The notes: generated by a model not told the origin, from the letters alone. 64,000 nucleotides of DNA from Pseudopedobacter sp965218985 (GCA_965218985.1 CBDCMP010000007.1:2108001-2172000); one strand, 5' to 3'. Positions 53,895 through 63,616 are shown, counted from the stretch's first letter. Made by a program: numbers and translations.

Positions 53895-55040
53895 ATGGAC
53901 ATCAAATTTCTTGATCAGGTGTTTTGGGGTAACCCCCTCCTGAATTACCTTCTTTTTGTAAGCATCATCATCATCGGGCTGATTTTAAAAAGAGTCGTCT
54001 CTAATCTGTTAAGTAAGTTATTATTCGTCTTTTTCAAGAGAATGACCAAGGAAGTCAAATTGCTGAAGTTCAAGGAGCTTTTGTTGAAACCCATTGAATT
54101 CCTGATCACCGTGATCATTTTTTATGCCGCCATCAACCAGTTGGATTATCCTTTGGGACTGGTGATATTTAAAAGAACCATCAATGGCGCACTTTACACG
54201 ATCACCATCATCGAGGTTTTGGATAAAATCTTCCTGTTCCTTATCATCTTCTCTGCTTTTAGAATCTTATTACGGGTAATTGATTTTATATCCCATGTTT
54301 TTGAATATAGAGCCAGTTTAACCGAATCTAAAATGGATGATCAGCTGGTTCCGTTCATGAGGGAACTCGGTAAGATAGTGACCATCATCTTTGGCGTTTT
54401 TGTAGTGATGGGCGTGGTTTTTAACATGAATGTGGCAACTATCATAGCAGGTTTGGGGATTGGCGGCTTGGCTATTGCGCTGGCCGCTCAGGACACCCTG
54501 CAAAACCTCCTGGGTTCTTTTACCATTTTTGCTGATAAACCTTTCATTGTTGGAGATTTGGTGCATGTGGCTGATTACGATGGAGTGATTGAAAAAGTGG
54601 GTTTCAGGAGCACCGTTTTAAGAACCCTGGACAAGACACGTGTAGTTATCCCTAATAAAAAGATGATTGACAGTCCGCTGGAGAATCTTACTTTAAGAAA
54701 CCTGAGGAGGGTAAAATTCAATATCGGGGTTTTATATGGCACTCCACCGGATGCCATCAAAAAAGTATGCGAGGAAATCACCACTTTCATCAATGCCTAT
54801 CCCACCACCAGCAACGATACCCTGGTTATTTTTGATGCTTTTGGAGCCTCTTCCCTAGACATCATGGTGTTATACTACATAGAGATTGTAGAATATGCAG
54901 TCTATATGAAAATTAAAGAGGAGATCAATTACAAAGTGATGGATATTGTTTTGAATGCAGGAGCAGATTTTGCATTTCCTTCCCGAACGCTTTACCACGA
55001 ATTTGGAGATAAAGCGCTGGCTGTCCAAAAATCGGAGTAG
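53895..55040 (+). CDS. Mechanosensitive ion channel, MscS family
   Basis: This 381-residue membrane protein has hydrophobic segments at about 17-35, 72-90 and 105-130, then the pore helix ATIIAGLGIGGLAIALAAQDTLQNLLGSF (about 178-208) and the cytoplasmic beta-domain FADKPFIVGDLVHVADYDGVIEKVGFRSTVLRTLD that mark MscS. The C-terminal cage domain ends about residue 375. It opens under osmotic downshock to release solutes. It is a single-gene unit. Confidence 0.92.
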   Translation: MDIKFLDQVFWGNPLLNYLLFVSIIIIGLILKRVVSNLLSKLLFVFFKRMTKEVKLLKFKELLLKPIEFLITVIIFYAAINQLDYPLGLVIFKRTINGALYTITIIEVLDKIFLFLIIFSAFRILLRVIDFISHVFEYRASLTESKMDDQLVPFMRELGKIVTIIFGVFVVMGVVFNMNVATIIAGLGIGGLAIALAAQDTLQNLLGSFTIFADKPFIVGDLVHVADYDGVIEKVGFRSTVLRTLDKTRVVIPNKKMIDSPLENLTLRNLRRVKFNIGVLYGTPPDAIKKVCEEITTFINAYPTTSNDTLVIFDAFGASSLDIMVLYYIEIVEYAVYMKIKEEINYKVMDIVLNAGADFAFPSRTLYHEFGDKALAVQKSE

Positions 55041-55145
55041 ATGACTTCAAATTTGTGAGATTAATTTATTAAGTGCCACAAATTGTTTACATTTCCTTTT
55101 ATAGAAATTGTATTAATTTCAATTTTTAACAATAATCATTTTTAT

Positions 55146-56969
55146 ATGAAGAGATTAGTTTCTTTGGCGTTTATTTTTGGACTATCTAAATCTTTATCAG
55201 CACAGGAGCCCATTCAGTACACTATTTCTTTTGAGAATGCAGTTCATCACGAGGCTTTCATCACCATGTACGTTCCACAAGTTCCGGACGGAGATTTCAA
55301 AGTCAGGATGAGCCGCTCTTCGCCGGGCCGATACGCCACTCATGAGTTTGGCAAGAATGTGTATGATGTTCACGCATTTGATGCGGATGGAAAAGAGATC
55401 CTCATTCAGCAGATCGAAGGCGATGTTTATGACGTTCCTGAACATCAATCCAAGTTAAAAATCACCTATACACTTTTCGGGAATTGGGTGGACGGAACCT
55501 ATGTAGGGATTGACACGCGTCATGCTCATTTAAATATGCCGGCCACTTTTATGTGGGCTCCTGCATTGCAGGATCGGCCAATGGAGGTAAAGTTCATTCT
55601 TCCTGCCAGCTGGAAGGTGGCCACTCAATTGAATCCTCAGGATGGATTTTATGATGCCCCAAACCTACAATATTTCATGGATAGCCCTATTGAATTATCC
55701 AATTATCAATGGAAGACCTGGGAGGTTCAAAATCCTGATGGATTAAAACAAGAGGTAAGTATTGTTTACCATGGTGCTTCATCTGAAAATGCACTTTCTG
55801 ATTTTGAAAGCAAAGTGAAAAAGGTGGTCAATGAAGCCAAAGCTGTTTATAAAGAGTTCCCAAAATATGATTATGGCCAATATCGCTTTCTGATTGATGT
55901 TTTGCCCACCAACTCCGGTGATGGTATGGAACATAGAAATTCCACCATCATCACCAGTAAAGGAGCGAGTTTAGATCAATCTGAAAATGGAGTTTTAAGC
56001 ACAGTGGCTCATGAATATTTCCATTCCTGGAATGTGGAGCGCATACGCCCTAAAACTATAGAGCCCTTCAATTTTGAAAAAGCCAACATGAGTGATGGTT
56101 TATGGTTTGCAGAAGGCTTCACTCAATATTATGGAAATCTCTTGTTAAAAAGAGCAGGTTTAAAAACTGATGACGAATTTTGCGCCACTCAGGGCAATTA
56201 CCTTAATGCTGTTTTGAATGCTCCCGGAGCGAAGGAACATTCACCGATTTTCATGAGCCAAAGAGCTGTTTTTGTGGATGCAGGTGTCGCAATTGATCAA
56301 ACCAACAACAGCAATATTTTTAGTTCCTACTATATTTACGGAGACATCACGGCACTGGCGCTTGACCTTACTTTGAGAAGCCAGTTCAACTCCACTTTGG
56401 ATGATTACATGCAGGCGGTTTGGAAAGCCTATGGCAAAACAGAAATCGCTTATCAAATTTCAGATTTAGAGAAAGTTTTGGCAGAATTGACCCACAGTGT
56501 GGATTTCGCCAAGAATTTTTTCAGTCAATACATTTATGGCTCAGAGAAAGCAGATTATGCAAAACTTTTGGCAAAGGCCGGTTACCTTTTCAGGCGATCA
56601 AATCCTGATGGGGCCTGGATGGGAGATATAAGAACGGACACCAAAGACGGGAAGGTTTTGATCTCCTCCCCTACCATTAAAGGCACACCATTATATGTTT
56701 CGGGCATGGACAGCGGTGATGCCATTTTAAAATTAAACGACACGCAAATCAATGAGGAGTCTGCAATCAACGAATTTCTAAAGGATAAAAAACCTGGAGA
56801 GATGATCACTGTGACTTTCGAAAGAAATGGGGAGCAATTAACCACCAACCTAAGGCTTGTGAATGATCCACAGCTGGAAGTAATTTCTTATGAAAGTGCC
56901 GATATGGAAGTGACGCCGGAAATGGAAGCTTTCAGGAAAAGCTGGTTAAGCTCTAAGGCTGGGAATTAA
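55146..56969 (+). CDS. Secreted M61-family (glycyl) aminopeptidase with PDZ domain
   Basis: This 607-residue protein starts at the ATG at 55146, which opens the signal peptide MKRLVSLAFIFGLSKSLSAQ; the upstream in-frame part would put an extra hydrophobic stretch before it. An N-terminal M61 beta domain (about 22-180) precedes the zinc peptidase core with HEYFH...E (VAHEYFHSWNVERIRP and, 18 residues on, WFAEGFTQYYG). A PDZ domain lies at about 490-590 (DSGDAILKLNDTQIN). M61 enzymes cleave N-terminal Gly or Ala. It is upstream of the M28 peptidase by 60 bp. Confidence 0.92.
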   Translation: MKRLVSLAFIFGLSKSLSAQEPIQYTISFENAVHHEAFITMYVPQVPDGDFKVRMSRSSPGRYATHEFGKNVYDVHAFDADGKEILIQQIEGDVYDVPEHQSKLKITYTLFGNWVDGTYVGIDTRHAHLNMPATFMWAPALQDRPMEVKFILPASWKVATQLNPQDGFYDAPNLQYFMDSPIELSNYQWKTWEVQNPDGLKQEVSIVYHGASSENALSDFESKVKKVVNEAKAVYKEFPKYDYGQYRFLIDVLPTNSGDGMEHRNSTIITSKGASLDQSENGVLSTVAHEYFHSWNVERIRPKTIEPFNFEKANMSDGLWFAEGFTQYYGNLLLKRAGLKTDDEFCATQGNYLNAVLNAPGAKEHSPIFMSQRAVFVDAGVAIDQTNNSNIFSSYYIYGDITALALDLTLRSQFNSTLDDYMQAVWKAYGKTEIAYQISDLEKVLAELTHSVDFAKNFFSQYIYGSEKADYAKLLAKAGYLFRRSNPDGAWMGDIRTDTKDGKVLISSPTIKGTPLYVSGMDSGDAILKLNDTQINEESAINEFLKDKKPGEMITVTFERNGEQLTTNLRLVNDPQLEVISYESADMEVTPEMEAFRKSWLSSKAGN

Positions 56970-57029
56970 AATGATGAAATATTGATTAAATTTTAAACAG
57001 CTTCTTAACAAGCTCTTATAGTTAAAAAA

Positions 57030-58328
57030 ATGAAAATAGGCTTAATAGCGAGCGTTTCTGCAACTTTGATGATGGTACAATCTTGTACTTCTCAAAAGAA
57101 TTTGATTTCTAAAATCAATCAGGAAGAAGTATCAAGAGTGATTAAAACATTATCAGCAGATGATATGATGGGCAGAAGTGCCCTGAAACCTGATGAAATT
57201 GGCAAAGCTGCTGATTTCATATCCTCAGAATTTAAAGAAACAGGATTAAAATATTTTGGTGATTTAAAAACTTACCGCCAAAGTTTTGAATTGTTGCAAA
57301 GCAAGTTCTCGGGTGGTGAATTGATGATTGATGGTGCTGAAGTTGATCATGAAAATTATGCGCTTTCATCAACCGAAAAAGAAGTGAAATGGACCGTCCC
57401 ACCAAAAATAGAAATTGTTGGTAAAGACGACAATTTCCTCGGAAAATTCCAAGGCTATTTGCAAAACGATGATGATTTATTAGTCATGGTTGATCCTTCT
57501 CAAGCTGCTTCATTTAAAAGAGTGAAATCCTTTTTGAGTAGAGGAGGCAAAGGTATCAGTTCAAATAAATCATCTTCCAAATTATTCGTTTTAGGGAATC
57601 AGGAAGTGAAAACTATAAATGCTACCTTCACAAACACTATTAATTCCACTCAGTTGTTTAATGTGGTGGGTGTTTTACTTGGCAAATCAAAACCCAACGA
57701 ATACGTGGTCTTTAGTGGTCATTACGACCACTTAGGCATCATTAAACCTGTTGGTCAGGATTCTATAGCCAATGGAGCTGATGATGACGCCTCCGGAACC
57801 ACCGCAGTGATTGAATTGGCGAAATACTTCTCCAAAAAGAAAGATAATGAACGCACCATCATTTTTGTGGCTTTCACAGCCGAGGAGATTGGTGGTTATG
57901 GTTCTCAATATTTCTCCAAACAATTAAACCCTGATGAAACGATCGCGATGTTCAATATCGAAATGATTGGAAAAGAATCAAGGTTTGGGAAAAACAATGC
58001 TTTTATTACCGGTTATGAACGCTCTGATTTTGGCAAAATCCTGCAAAATAATCTGGAAGGAAGTGATTTTAAGTTTTATCCTGATCCCTATCCAAAAGAG
58101 AATTTATTCTTCCGTTCTGATAATGCGACATTGGCCAGGTTAGGCGTTCCGGCCCACACCATCTCTTCAGATCAAATAGACACGGATAAACTATATCACT
58201 CCGTAAATGATGAATTTGAAACGATGGATATTGGCAACATCACCGAAATCATCAAAGCCATCGCCATCAGCTCCACTTCTATTGTGGAAGGAAAAGATAC
58301 GCCGACTAGAGTGAGTGGTGTTGAATAA
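57030..58328 (+). CDS. M28-family zinc aminopeptidase, lipoprotein
   Basis: This 432-residue lipoprotein (lipobox QSC, Cys19) belongs to the M28 family. The metal ligands are visible as the His in FSGHYDHLGI, Asp in NGADDDASGT, the Glu pair in FTAEEIGGYG, Asp/Glu in FNIEMIG and His in DKLYHSVNDEF. A PA-like insert precedes the peptidase core. It probably trims peptides or amino acids after M61 and S9 peptidases act. The next 570 bp contain the 118-bp repeats. Confidence 0.92.
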   Translation: MKIGLIASVSATLMMVQSCTSQKNLISKINQEEVSRVIKTLSADDMMGRSALKPDEIGKAADFISSEFKETGLKYFGDLKTYRQSFELLQSKFSGGELMIDGAEVDHENYALSSTEKEVKWTVPPKIEIVGKDDNFLGKFQGYLQNDDDLLVMVDPSQAASFKRVKSFLSRGGKGISSNKSSSKLFVLGNQEVKTINATFTNTINSTQLFNVVGVLLGKSKPNEYVVFSGHYDHLGIIKPVGQDSIANGADDDASGTTAVIELAKYFSKKKDNERTIIFVAFTAEEIGGYGSQYFSKQLNPDETIAMFNIEMIGKESRFGKNNAFITGYERSDFGKILQNNLEGSDFKFYPDPYPKENLFFRSDNATLARLGVPAHTISSDQIDTDKLYHSVNDEFETMDIGNITEIIKAIAISSTSIVEGKDTPTRVSGVE

Positions 58329-58378
58329 TCAAATTCTTAAGCAGATTAACACAGAATATGTAAATTATGCAATTAAAA

Positions 58379-58851
58379 ACATCTGCGGAGATCAATAAAT
58401 CTGCGGGGAATAAATAGAATACATGCTTATAAAAGTGAGTTGAAATAAAAAAACCTCCCGCAGATTTCACAGACAGCCGCTGAGCAGTCTGACAAAAACA
58501 TCTGTGGAGATCAATAAATCTGCGGGGAATAAATAGAATACATGCTTATAAAAGTGAGTTGAATAAAAAAATCTCCCGCAGATTTCACAGACAAAGGCTG
58601 AGCAGTCTGACAAAAACATCTGCGGAGATCAATAAATCTGCGGGGAATAAATAGAATACATGCTTATAAAAATGAGTTGAATAAAAAAATCTCCCGCAGA
58701 TTTCACAGACAGCCGCTGAGCAGTCTGACAAAAACATCTGCGGAGATCAATAAATCTGCGGGGAATAAATAGAATATATGCTTTCAAAGTGAGAAATAAA
58801 ACAAAAAAAACCCGTAGATTTCACAGATCAAGACTAATCAGTCTGACAAAA
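58379..58851. repeat. Four tandem 118-bp palindromic repeats upstream of the GxxExxY gene
   Basis: Units begin at 58379 (119 bp), 58498 (118), 58616 (118) and 58734 (about 118, more diverged). Each starts ACATCTGCGGAGATC, continues AAATCTGCGGGGAATAAATA, then CTCCCGCAGATTTCACAGAC and CTGAGCAGTCTGAC. Inside a unit AAATCTGCGGG and CCCGCAGATTT form an 11-bp inverted repeat about 50 bases apart, and TCTGCGG occurs twice directly. Just before unit 1, GCAGATTAACACAGA (58351) is another form of the motif. The array fills almost the whole space between the M28 gene and the GxxExxY gene, whose start is 50 bp past it. No spacers of CRISPR type are present. Confidence 0.92.
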
Positions 58852-58901
58852 AATCTGCTGAATAAAGAATAAAAAATCCTATAAAATTAAATGAAACCAC
58901 A

Positions 58902-59279
58902 ATGACCGAGAATGATATATCTTTTAAAATAAGAGGTGCCATTTACAAGGTTTACAACAATCTTGGTCCAGGTCTTTTAGAGTCAGTTTATGTGTTGGCC
59001 TTACGCCATGAATTAAAAAAAGAGAATTTAATTGTAAAAATAGAAGAACCAGTTCCTGTATATTACGAAAATGTAGAGTTAGAAACCGGCTTCAGATTAG
59101 ATCTATTAGTAGAAAATAAAGTAATCATTGAAGTGAAATCGGTTGAAACCTTATCAAAAGTACATCATAAACAATTGCTAACCTATTTGAAAATCACAGA
59201 ATTAAAATTAGGGATTTTGGTAAACTTTAATATAGATGACATCAATAAAGGAATATTTAGGAAAGTAAACGGTCTATAA
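58902..59279 (+). CDS. GxxExxY protein (PD-(D/E)XK nuclease-like fold)
   Basis: This 125-residue protein has the diagnostic GLLESVY (G..E..Y) at about 24-30, after IRGAIYKVYNNLGPG. The core of a PD-(D/E)XK fold follows: GFRLDLLVENKVIIEVKSVE, with Asp in RLDLL and the E-V-K pair. The C-terminal half ends LGILVNFNIDDINKGI. The length is normal for the TIGR04256/PF13366 group, widespread in Bacteroidota and without a known role. It has no signal peptide. It starts 50 bp after the repeat array, and the array resembles repeats often seen close to such genes, so a functional link is plausible. Confidence 0.88.
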   Translation: MTENDISFKIRGAIYKVYNNLGPGLLESVYVLALRHELKKENLIVKIEEPVPVYYENVELETGFRLDLLVENKVIIEVKSVETLSKVHHKQLLTYLKITELKLGILVNFNIDDINKGIFRKVNGL

Positions 59280-59323
59280 AACCCCTTATATTATTAATAA
59301 ATAAAGATTAAAATATCTAAAAT

Positions 59324-61498
59324 ATGATCATAAAAGACCCCTCAACAAAAAAACTATTGCTCTTTGCTTCTTTCATCTGCTTTTCATTTGGTGCATTCGC
59401 CCAATGGGGCCAGGAGACCTACTGGTCAACCGATGGCAATAAAATCATGGAGGTTGAGGGTGGTGACATCATTCAAAAAGATGCCTTAAATCCTTCAAAA
59501 ACCGCAGTACTCATCTCGAAAGAAATGCTCACTCCTGAGGGAGGAAAAGTCTTGGATGTGAAACGTTTCGCTTTTGCCGGTGGAAATCAGAAAGTGCTCA
59601 TCAACACCAACACCAAAAAAGTTTGGCGTTATGACACCCGTGGAGATTTCTGGGTTTACGATTTGAATGCCAAAACTTTAAAGCAAATGGGAAAAGACAA
59701 GCCGGAAGCTTCCCTGATGTTCGCCAAATTCTCCCCCGACGCTAAAAAAGTGGCTTATGTAAGCGGTCATAATTTATATGTGGAGGATCTGGCGAGCGGT
59801 GAAACCAAAGCTTTAACCACTGATGGAACTTTGCGTTTAATCAATGGAACTTTCGACTGGGTTTACGAAGAGGAGTTCGATTGCCGTGATGGTTTCCGCT
59901 GGTCTCCTGATAGCAAATCCATCGCCTACTGGCAAATTGATGCCCGCAAGATCAAAAACTATTTAATGCTGAACACCACGGATTCTTTATATCCTTACAC
60001 CGTTCCTGTAGAATATCCGGTGGTTGGTGAAGACCCGAGCTCCTGCAAAGTGGGCGTGGTGAATATCGCCACCGCAGCAACCAAATGGATGAATGTGCCC
60101 GGAGATGCTATCCAACATTATATTCCGAGGATGGAATGGGCCAATAATTCTTCTCAACTCATCATACAGCAGCTAAACCGTCGTCAGAATGAAAGTAAAA
60201 TCATGCTATTGAATGTTGCTGATGGAAGTGCAAAAACCATCTACAGCGAAACAGATAAGGCTTGGGTGGATGCCAAAGCAGAGGCCATCGGCTGGACCTG
60301 GATTGATGGAGGAAAAAAATTCATTTGGCTGAGCGAGAAAGACGGCTGGAGACATATTTATGCAATTGGTTTGGACGGCAAGGAAACGCTACTCACTCCG
60401 GGAGACTATGATGCCATCGAATTGAATTTGGTGGATGAAAAAGGAGGAAACCTTTATTTTATGGCATCGCCAGACAATGCCACTCAACAATACCTTTATT
60501 GGGCTCCCTTAAAAGGTGGCAAAGCGATAAGACTCACTCCTGCTAACGAAAGCGGGACACATAGTTATGATAGCTCTCCAAACGGAAAACTGGCATTTCA
60601 TAATTATTCCAGTGCAACTGTATTCCCTATTAGTGATGTAGTTTCTTTACCTGCTCATAAAAGATTAAGCGGAGGCGAGGAGAGTCCCAGAGCTAAAAGC
60701 TTTACAATGCCAAAAGTGGAGTTCTTTAAAGTGAAGACACAAGATGGAATAGATATGGACGGCTGGATGATCAAACCTGAGAATTTTGACCCCTCAAAAA
60801 AATACCCGGTGGTTTTTTACGTTTACGGCGAACCTGCATCACAAACTGTGATGGATAGATTTGGAGCTGGCTTCAACAGACTATATATAGGCGATATGGC
60901 TGCTGACGGATACATTTATATGTCTGTTGATGGTCGTGGCTCCCCCGCTCCAAAAGGCCGTGAATGGCGTAAATCCATTTACCACAAAATCGGAGATATC
61001 AATATCCGTGATCAGGCAATGGCTGCCAAGGAGATTTTGAAATGGGATTTCGTTGATTCCTCAAGAGTTGCTGTTTGGGGCTGGAGCGGTGGCGGTTCAT
61101 CCACTTTAAACCTCCTGATGCAATATCCGGAAATTTACAAAACCGGAATATCTGTAGCCGCAGTGGATAACCAACTGAATTATGATAACATTTACCAGGA
61201 ACGTTATATGGGATTATTGCCAGAGGACAGACATTATTTCGTCGATAATTCTCCGTTGGCTCATGCTAAAAACCTACAGGGGAATTTATTGCTGGTTCAC
61301 GGAACTGGTGATGACAATGTGCATTACAATAATGCAGAGCAGATGATCAATCAGCTCATCAAATACGGAAAAACTTTCCAGCTGATGAGCTATCCTAACA
61401 GAACACACAGCATCTCTGAAGGTGCGGGAACCAGCAAACACCTGGCCCTTACCTACACTAAATTCTTAAAAGAGAACTGCCCCCCAGGCGGGAGATAA
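59324..61498 (+). CDS. S9-family dipeptidyl peptidase IV-like enzyme, secreted
   Basis: This 724-residue secreted serine peptidase has a signal peptide ending FAQW (about 26). The DPPIV N-terminal propeller (about 80-480) has the substrate N-terminus-binding double-Glu motif WVYEEEFDCRDGFRWSPD near 183-200. The C-terminal hydrolase domain (about 500-720) has nucleophile elbow WGWSGGGSS (DPP-IV usually GWSYGG), Asp in GTGDDNVHYNN and His in NRTHSISEG. The double-Glu motif supports dipeptidyl aminopeptidase action. A strong terminator follows. Confidence 0.93.
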   Translation: MIIKDPSTKKLLLFASFICFSFGAFAQWGQETYWSTDGNKIMEVEGGDIIQKDALNPSKTAVLISKEMLTPEGGKVLDVKRFAFAGGNQKVLINTNTKKVWRYDTRGDFWVYDLNAKTLKQMGKDKPEASLMFAKFSPDAKKVAYVSGHNLYVEDLASGETKALTTDGTLRLINGTFDWVYEEEFDCRDGFRWSPDSKSIAYWQIDARKIKNYLMLNTTDSLYPYTVPVEYPVVGEDPSSCKVGVVNIATAATKWMNVPGDAIQHYIPRMEWANNSSQLIIQQLNRRQNESKIMLLNVADGSAKTIYSETDKAWVDAKAEAIGWTWIDGGKKFIWLSEKDGWRHIYAIGLDGKETLLTPGDYDAIELNLVDEKGGNLYFMASPDNATQQYLYWAPLKGGKAIRLTPANESGTHSYDSSPNGKLAFHNYSSATVFPISDVVSLPAHKRLSGGEESPRAKSFTMPKVEFFKVKTQDGIDMDGWMIKPENFDPSKKYPVVFYVYGEPASQTVMDRFGAGFNRLYIGDMAADGYIYMSVDGRGSPAPKGREWRKSIYHKIGDINIRDQAMAAKEILKWDFVDSSRVAVWGWSGGGSSTLNLLMQYPEIYKTGISVAAVDNQLNYDNIYQERYMGLLPEDRHYFVDNSPLAHAKNLQGNLLLVHGTGDDNVHYNNAEQMINQLIKYGKTFQLMSYPNRTHSISEGAGTSKHLALTYTKFLKENCPPGGR

Positions 61499-61509
61499 AA
61501 TAATTAATC

Positions 61510-61536
61510 AAAGCGGCCGAAGCCGCTTTTTTTGTT
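61510..61536 (+). terminator. Terminator after the DPP-IV gene
   Basis: AAAGCGGC at 61510-61517, loop CGAA and GCCGCTTT at 61522-61529, followed by a T run. Confidence 0.85.
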
Positions 61537-61567
61537 TTTGGTACCCGGGGCTTTCCGTTCATTCCTT

Positions 61568-61582
61568 CCTGCCGCAGGCAGG
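61568..61582. repeat. CCTGCCGCAGGCAGG palindrome
   Basis: This near-perfect palindrome of CCTGCC/GGCAGG lies in the spacer before the acyl-CoA dehydrogenase gene. Similar CCTGCC-rich units sit at 52477-52497 in the rimM-trmD spacer, suggesting a dispersed palindromic repeat family. Confidence 0.5.
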
Positions 61583-61702
61583 TACTTCAATTCCTAAATA
61601 ACATATCCACTTCAATTCCCAGTATTTCTTCATTCCTTATCATTTCAATCAAGTCCGTTAGAAATAATAATTGTATTTTAGAAACAACCAATAAAAAAAC
61701 AC

Positions 61703-63064
61703 ATGTCAAATATATTCTCAAAATTAAGTAATGGATACTCCCTTTTAAAAAATATAGATTTTGGGCAGTTAGAGGCCCTATCAAAAAAAGTTGATTTACA
61801 GGAGATGATGACGGCATTAGGTCATTTAGATGACGGCCAATTACAAGGCCTTCAAAAAATGATGAAAGGTACGGCCAAAACACCTAAAGATTTGCCACAT
61901 ATCAATGGCGATTTTTATGATTTGTCAGCCTCACTTTCTGATGAAGACCGGGTCTTACAATTGAAAGTGAGATCCTTTTTAGAGAAAGAGATAAAACCCA
62001 TCGTGAATGAATGCTGGCTTAAAGCCGAGTTTCCGATGGAGATTATTCCAAAACTGGCCTCCCTTAATATTTGTGGATTAACTTATGAAGGTTACGGCTG
62101 TCCAAACCGCTCTTTTCTCATGGAAGGAATCATCGCTGCCGAAATGGGACGCGTGGATGCCTCCATTGCCACCTTTTTTGGGGTACAAAGTGGCCTGGCT
62201 ATGGGTTCTGTTTACATTTGCGGGTCTGATGAGCAAAAAGGAAGATGGTTACCCAAAATGCAAAAGATGGAGCTCATTGGTTCTTTTGGTTTAACCGAAC
62301 CCGAAGTGGGTTCTGCCGTAGCAGGTGGATTGACAACAACAGCCAAAAGAGACGGAGACACCTGGGTGCTCCATGGACAAAAGAAATGGATAGGCAATGC
62401 CACCTTCGCTGATGTGAATATCATTTGGGCAAGAGATTTGGATGATAACCAGGTAAAAGGCTTTGTGGTGGAGAAAGGAACACCGGGGTTCATGGTAGAG
62501 AAGATTAAAGATAAAATGGCGCTCCGCATCGTTCAAAATGGGTTGATCACTTTAACGAATTGTGAGGTAAAAGAAGAGAATCGACTGCAAAATTGCAATT
62601 CCTTTAAAGACGTTGCAAAGGTGCTGCAGATGACAAGGGCAGGTGTGGCCTGGATGGCGGTGGGTGTGGCCCGTGGAGCTTACGAGAGTGCCTTAAAATA
62701 CACCAGGATTCGTAAACAGTTCAGTAAACCCATCGCCTCTTTTCAATTGATACAGAATCATCTGGTGGAAATGCTTTCTAATGTCACTGCCATGCAAACC
62801 ATGGTCTTCCAACTTTCCAAATTACAAGACCAGGGAAAGCTGACGGATGAACACGCTTCATTGGCAAAAGTGTTCTGTACTTTAAGAACAAGAGACATAG
62901 TGAGCAAAGCGAGAGAAGTGATGGGTGGCAATGGTATTTTATTAGAATATGATGTGGCCCGTTTTGTTGCAGATGCAGAAGCCATCTATTCTTACGAAGG
63001 GACAAAAGAGATTAATTCCTTAATTGTTGGACGGGCAATCACTGGGTTTAGTGCTTTTGTATAG
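61703..63064 (+). CDS. Acyl-CoA dehydrogenase (glutaryl-CoA dehydrogenase-like)
   Basis: This 453-residue flavoenzyme has an extra N-terminal part of about 60 residues, then the ACAD fold: helical N domain (about 80-195, with FFGVQSGLAMGSVYICGSDEQKGRW), the FAD/substrate beta domain (GSFGLTEPEVGSAVAGGLTTTAKRDGDTWVLHGQKKWIGNA), and the C-terminal helical domain with catalytic Glu in YEGTKEINSLIVGRAITGF. It resembles the GcdH/ACOX4 branch. The catalytic base and FAD region are intact, so it should be active on a short acyl-CoA. It is convergent with ssb. Confidence 0.9.
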   Translation: MSNIFSKLSNGYSLLKNIDFGQLEALSKKVDLQEMMTALGHLDDGQLQGLQKMMKGTAKTPKDLPHINGDFYDLSASLSDEDRVLQLKVRSFLEKEIKPIVNECWLKAEFPMEIIPKLASLNICGLTYEGYGCPNRSFLMEGIIAAEMGRVDASIATFFGVQSGLAMGSVYICGSDEQKGRWLPKMQKMELIGSFGLTEPEVGSAVAGGLTTTAKRDGDTWVLHGQKKWIGNATFADVNIIWARDLDDNQVKGFVVEKGTPGFMVEKIKDKMALRIVQNGLITLTNCEVKEENRLQNCNSFKDVAKVLQMTRAGVAWMAVGVARGAYESALKYTRIRKQFSKPIASFQLIQNHLVEMLSNVTAMQTMVFQLSKLQDQGKLTDEHASLAKVFCTLRTRDIVSKAREVMGGNGILLEYDVARFVADAEAIYSYEGTKEINSLIVGRAITGFSAFV

Positions 63065-63147
63065 AGGCATCGTCGTCCTAAATTTATTTAAGGATTTCGG
63101 ATATCACTTATTTTAATGAACTGCCGAAAAATTTCCGGCATGAAACA

Positions 63148-63175
63148 AAAAAAGCGACCGGTTGGCCGCTTTTTT
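63148..63175. terminator. Bidirectional terminator between ACAD and ssb
   Basis: AAAAAGCG and CGCTTTTT flank a CC/GG pair around GGTT, giving a stem with A and T runs on both sides. A second small hairpin (TGCCG/CGGCA, 63122-63141) lies just upstream. Confidence 0.75.
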
Positions 63176-63184
63176 AATTTAGGT

Positions 63185-63616
63185 TTAGAATGGTAGATCA
63201 TCTTCATTGTCATCCAAAGAGAAATCTGCAGTTTCTGCTTTAGATGTTTGCCCGCTTGATTCAGCACCGTTGCTATTTTCAAAGTCGCTTTTACGGCCAA
63301 GCATCGTAAAATTCTCGGCCACCACCTCTGTGCTATATTTTTTGTGCCCTTCCTTATCTTCAAAAGAACGTGTTCTTAATTTGCCTTCTATATATACCAG
63401 TTTTCCCTTTTGCAGGTATTTGGAAGCTACATCAGCAAGGCCCCTCCACATCACAATGTTATGCCACTCTGTCTGTTCAATTCTCTTGCCGTCCTTGTTG
63501 TATGATTCTGAAGTTGCTAAGGGAAAACTTGCTACCGTTACATTTCCATCTAAATGCCTTACTTCCGGGTCTTTACCTAAGTGCCCAACTAAAATAACCT
63601 TGTTTATACCTGACAT
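63185..63616 (-). CDS. ssb: Single-stranded DNA-binding protein
   Basis: This 143-residue protein has the OB fold of SSB (MSGINKVILVGHLGKDPEVR, VASFPLATSESY, TEWHNIVMWRGLADVASKYLQKGKLVYIEGKLRTRSFE), a short Gly-poor linker and the acidic tail DDNEDDLPF, which binds partner proteins. The tail ends in the conserved Pro-Phe. It follows mutY after about 18 bp in the same direction, so the two are co-transcribed. Confidence 0.97.
   Translation of the reverse strand: MSGINKVILVGHLGKDPEVRHLDGNVTVASFPLATSESYNKDGKRIEQTEWHNIVMWRGLADVASKYLQKGKLVYIEGKLRTRSFEDKEGHKKYSTEVVAENFTMLGRKSDFENSNGAESSGQTSKAETADFSLDDNEDDLPF

Noticed and set aside
58379..58851. Possible CRISPR array
   Set aside because: The whole 118-bp unit repeats without unique spacers and no cas gene is nearby.
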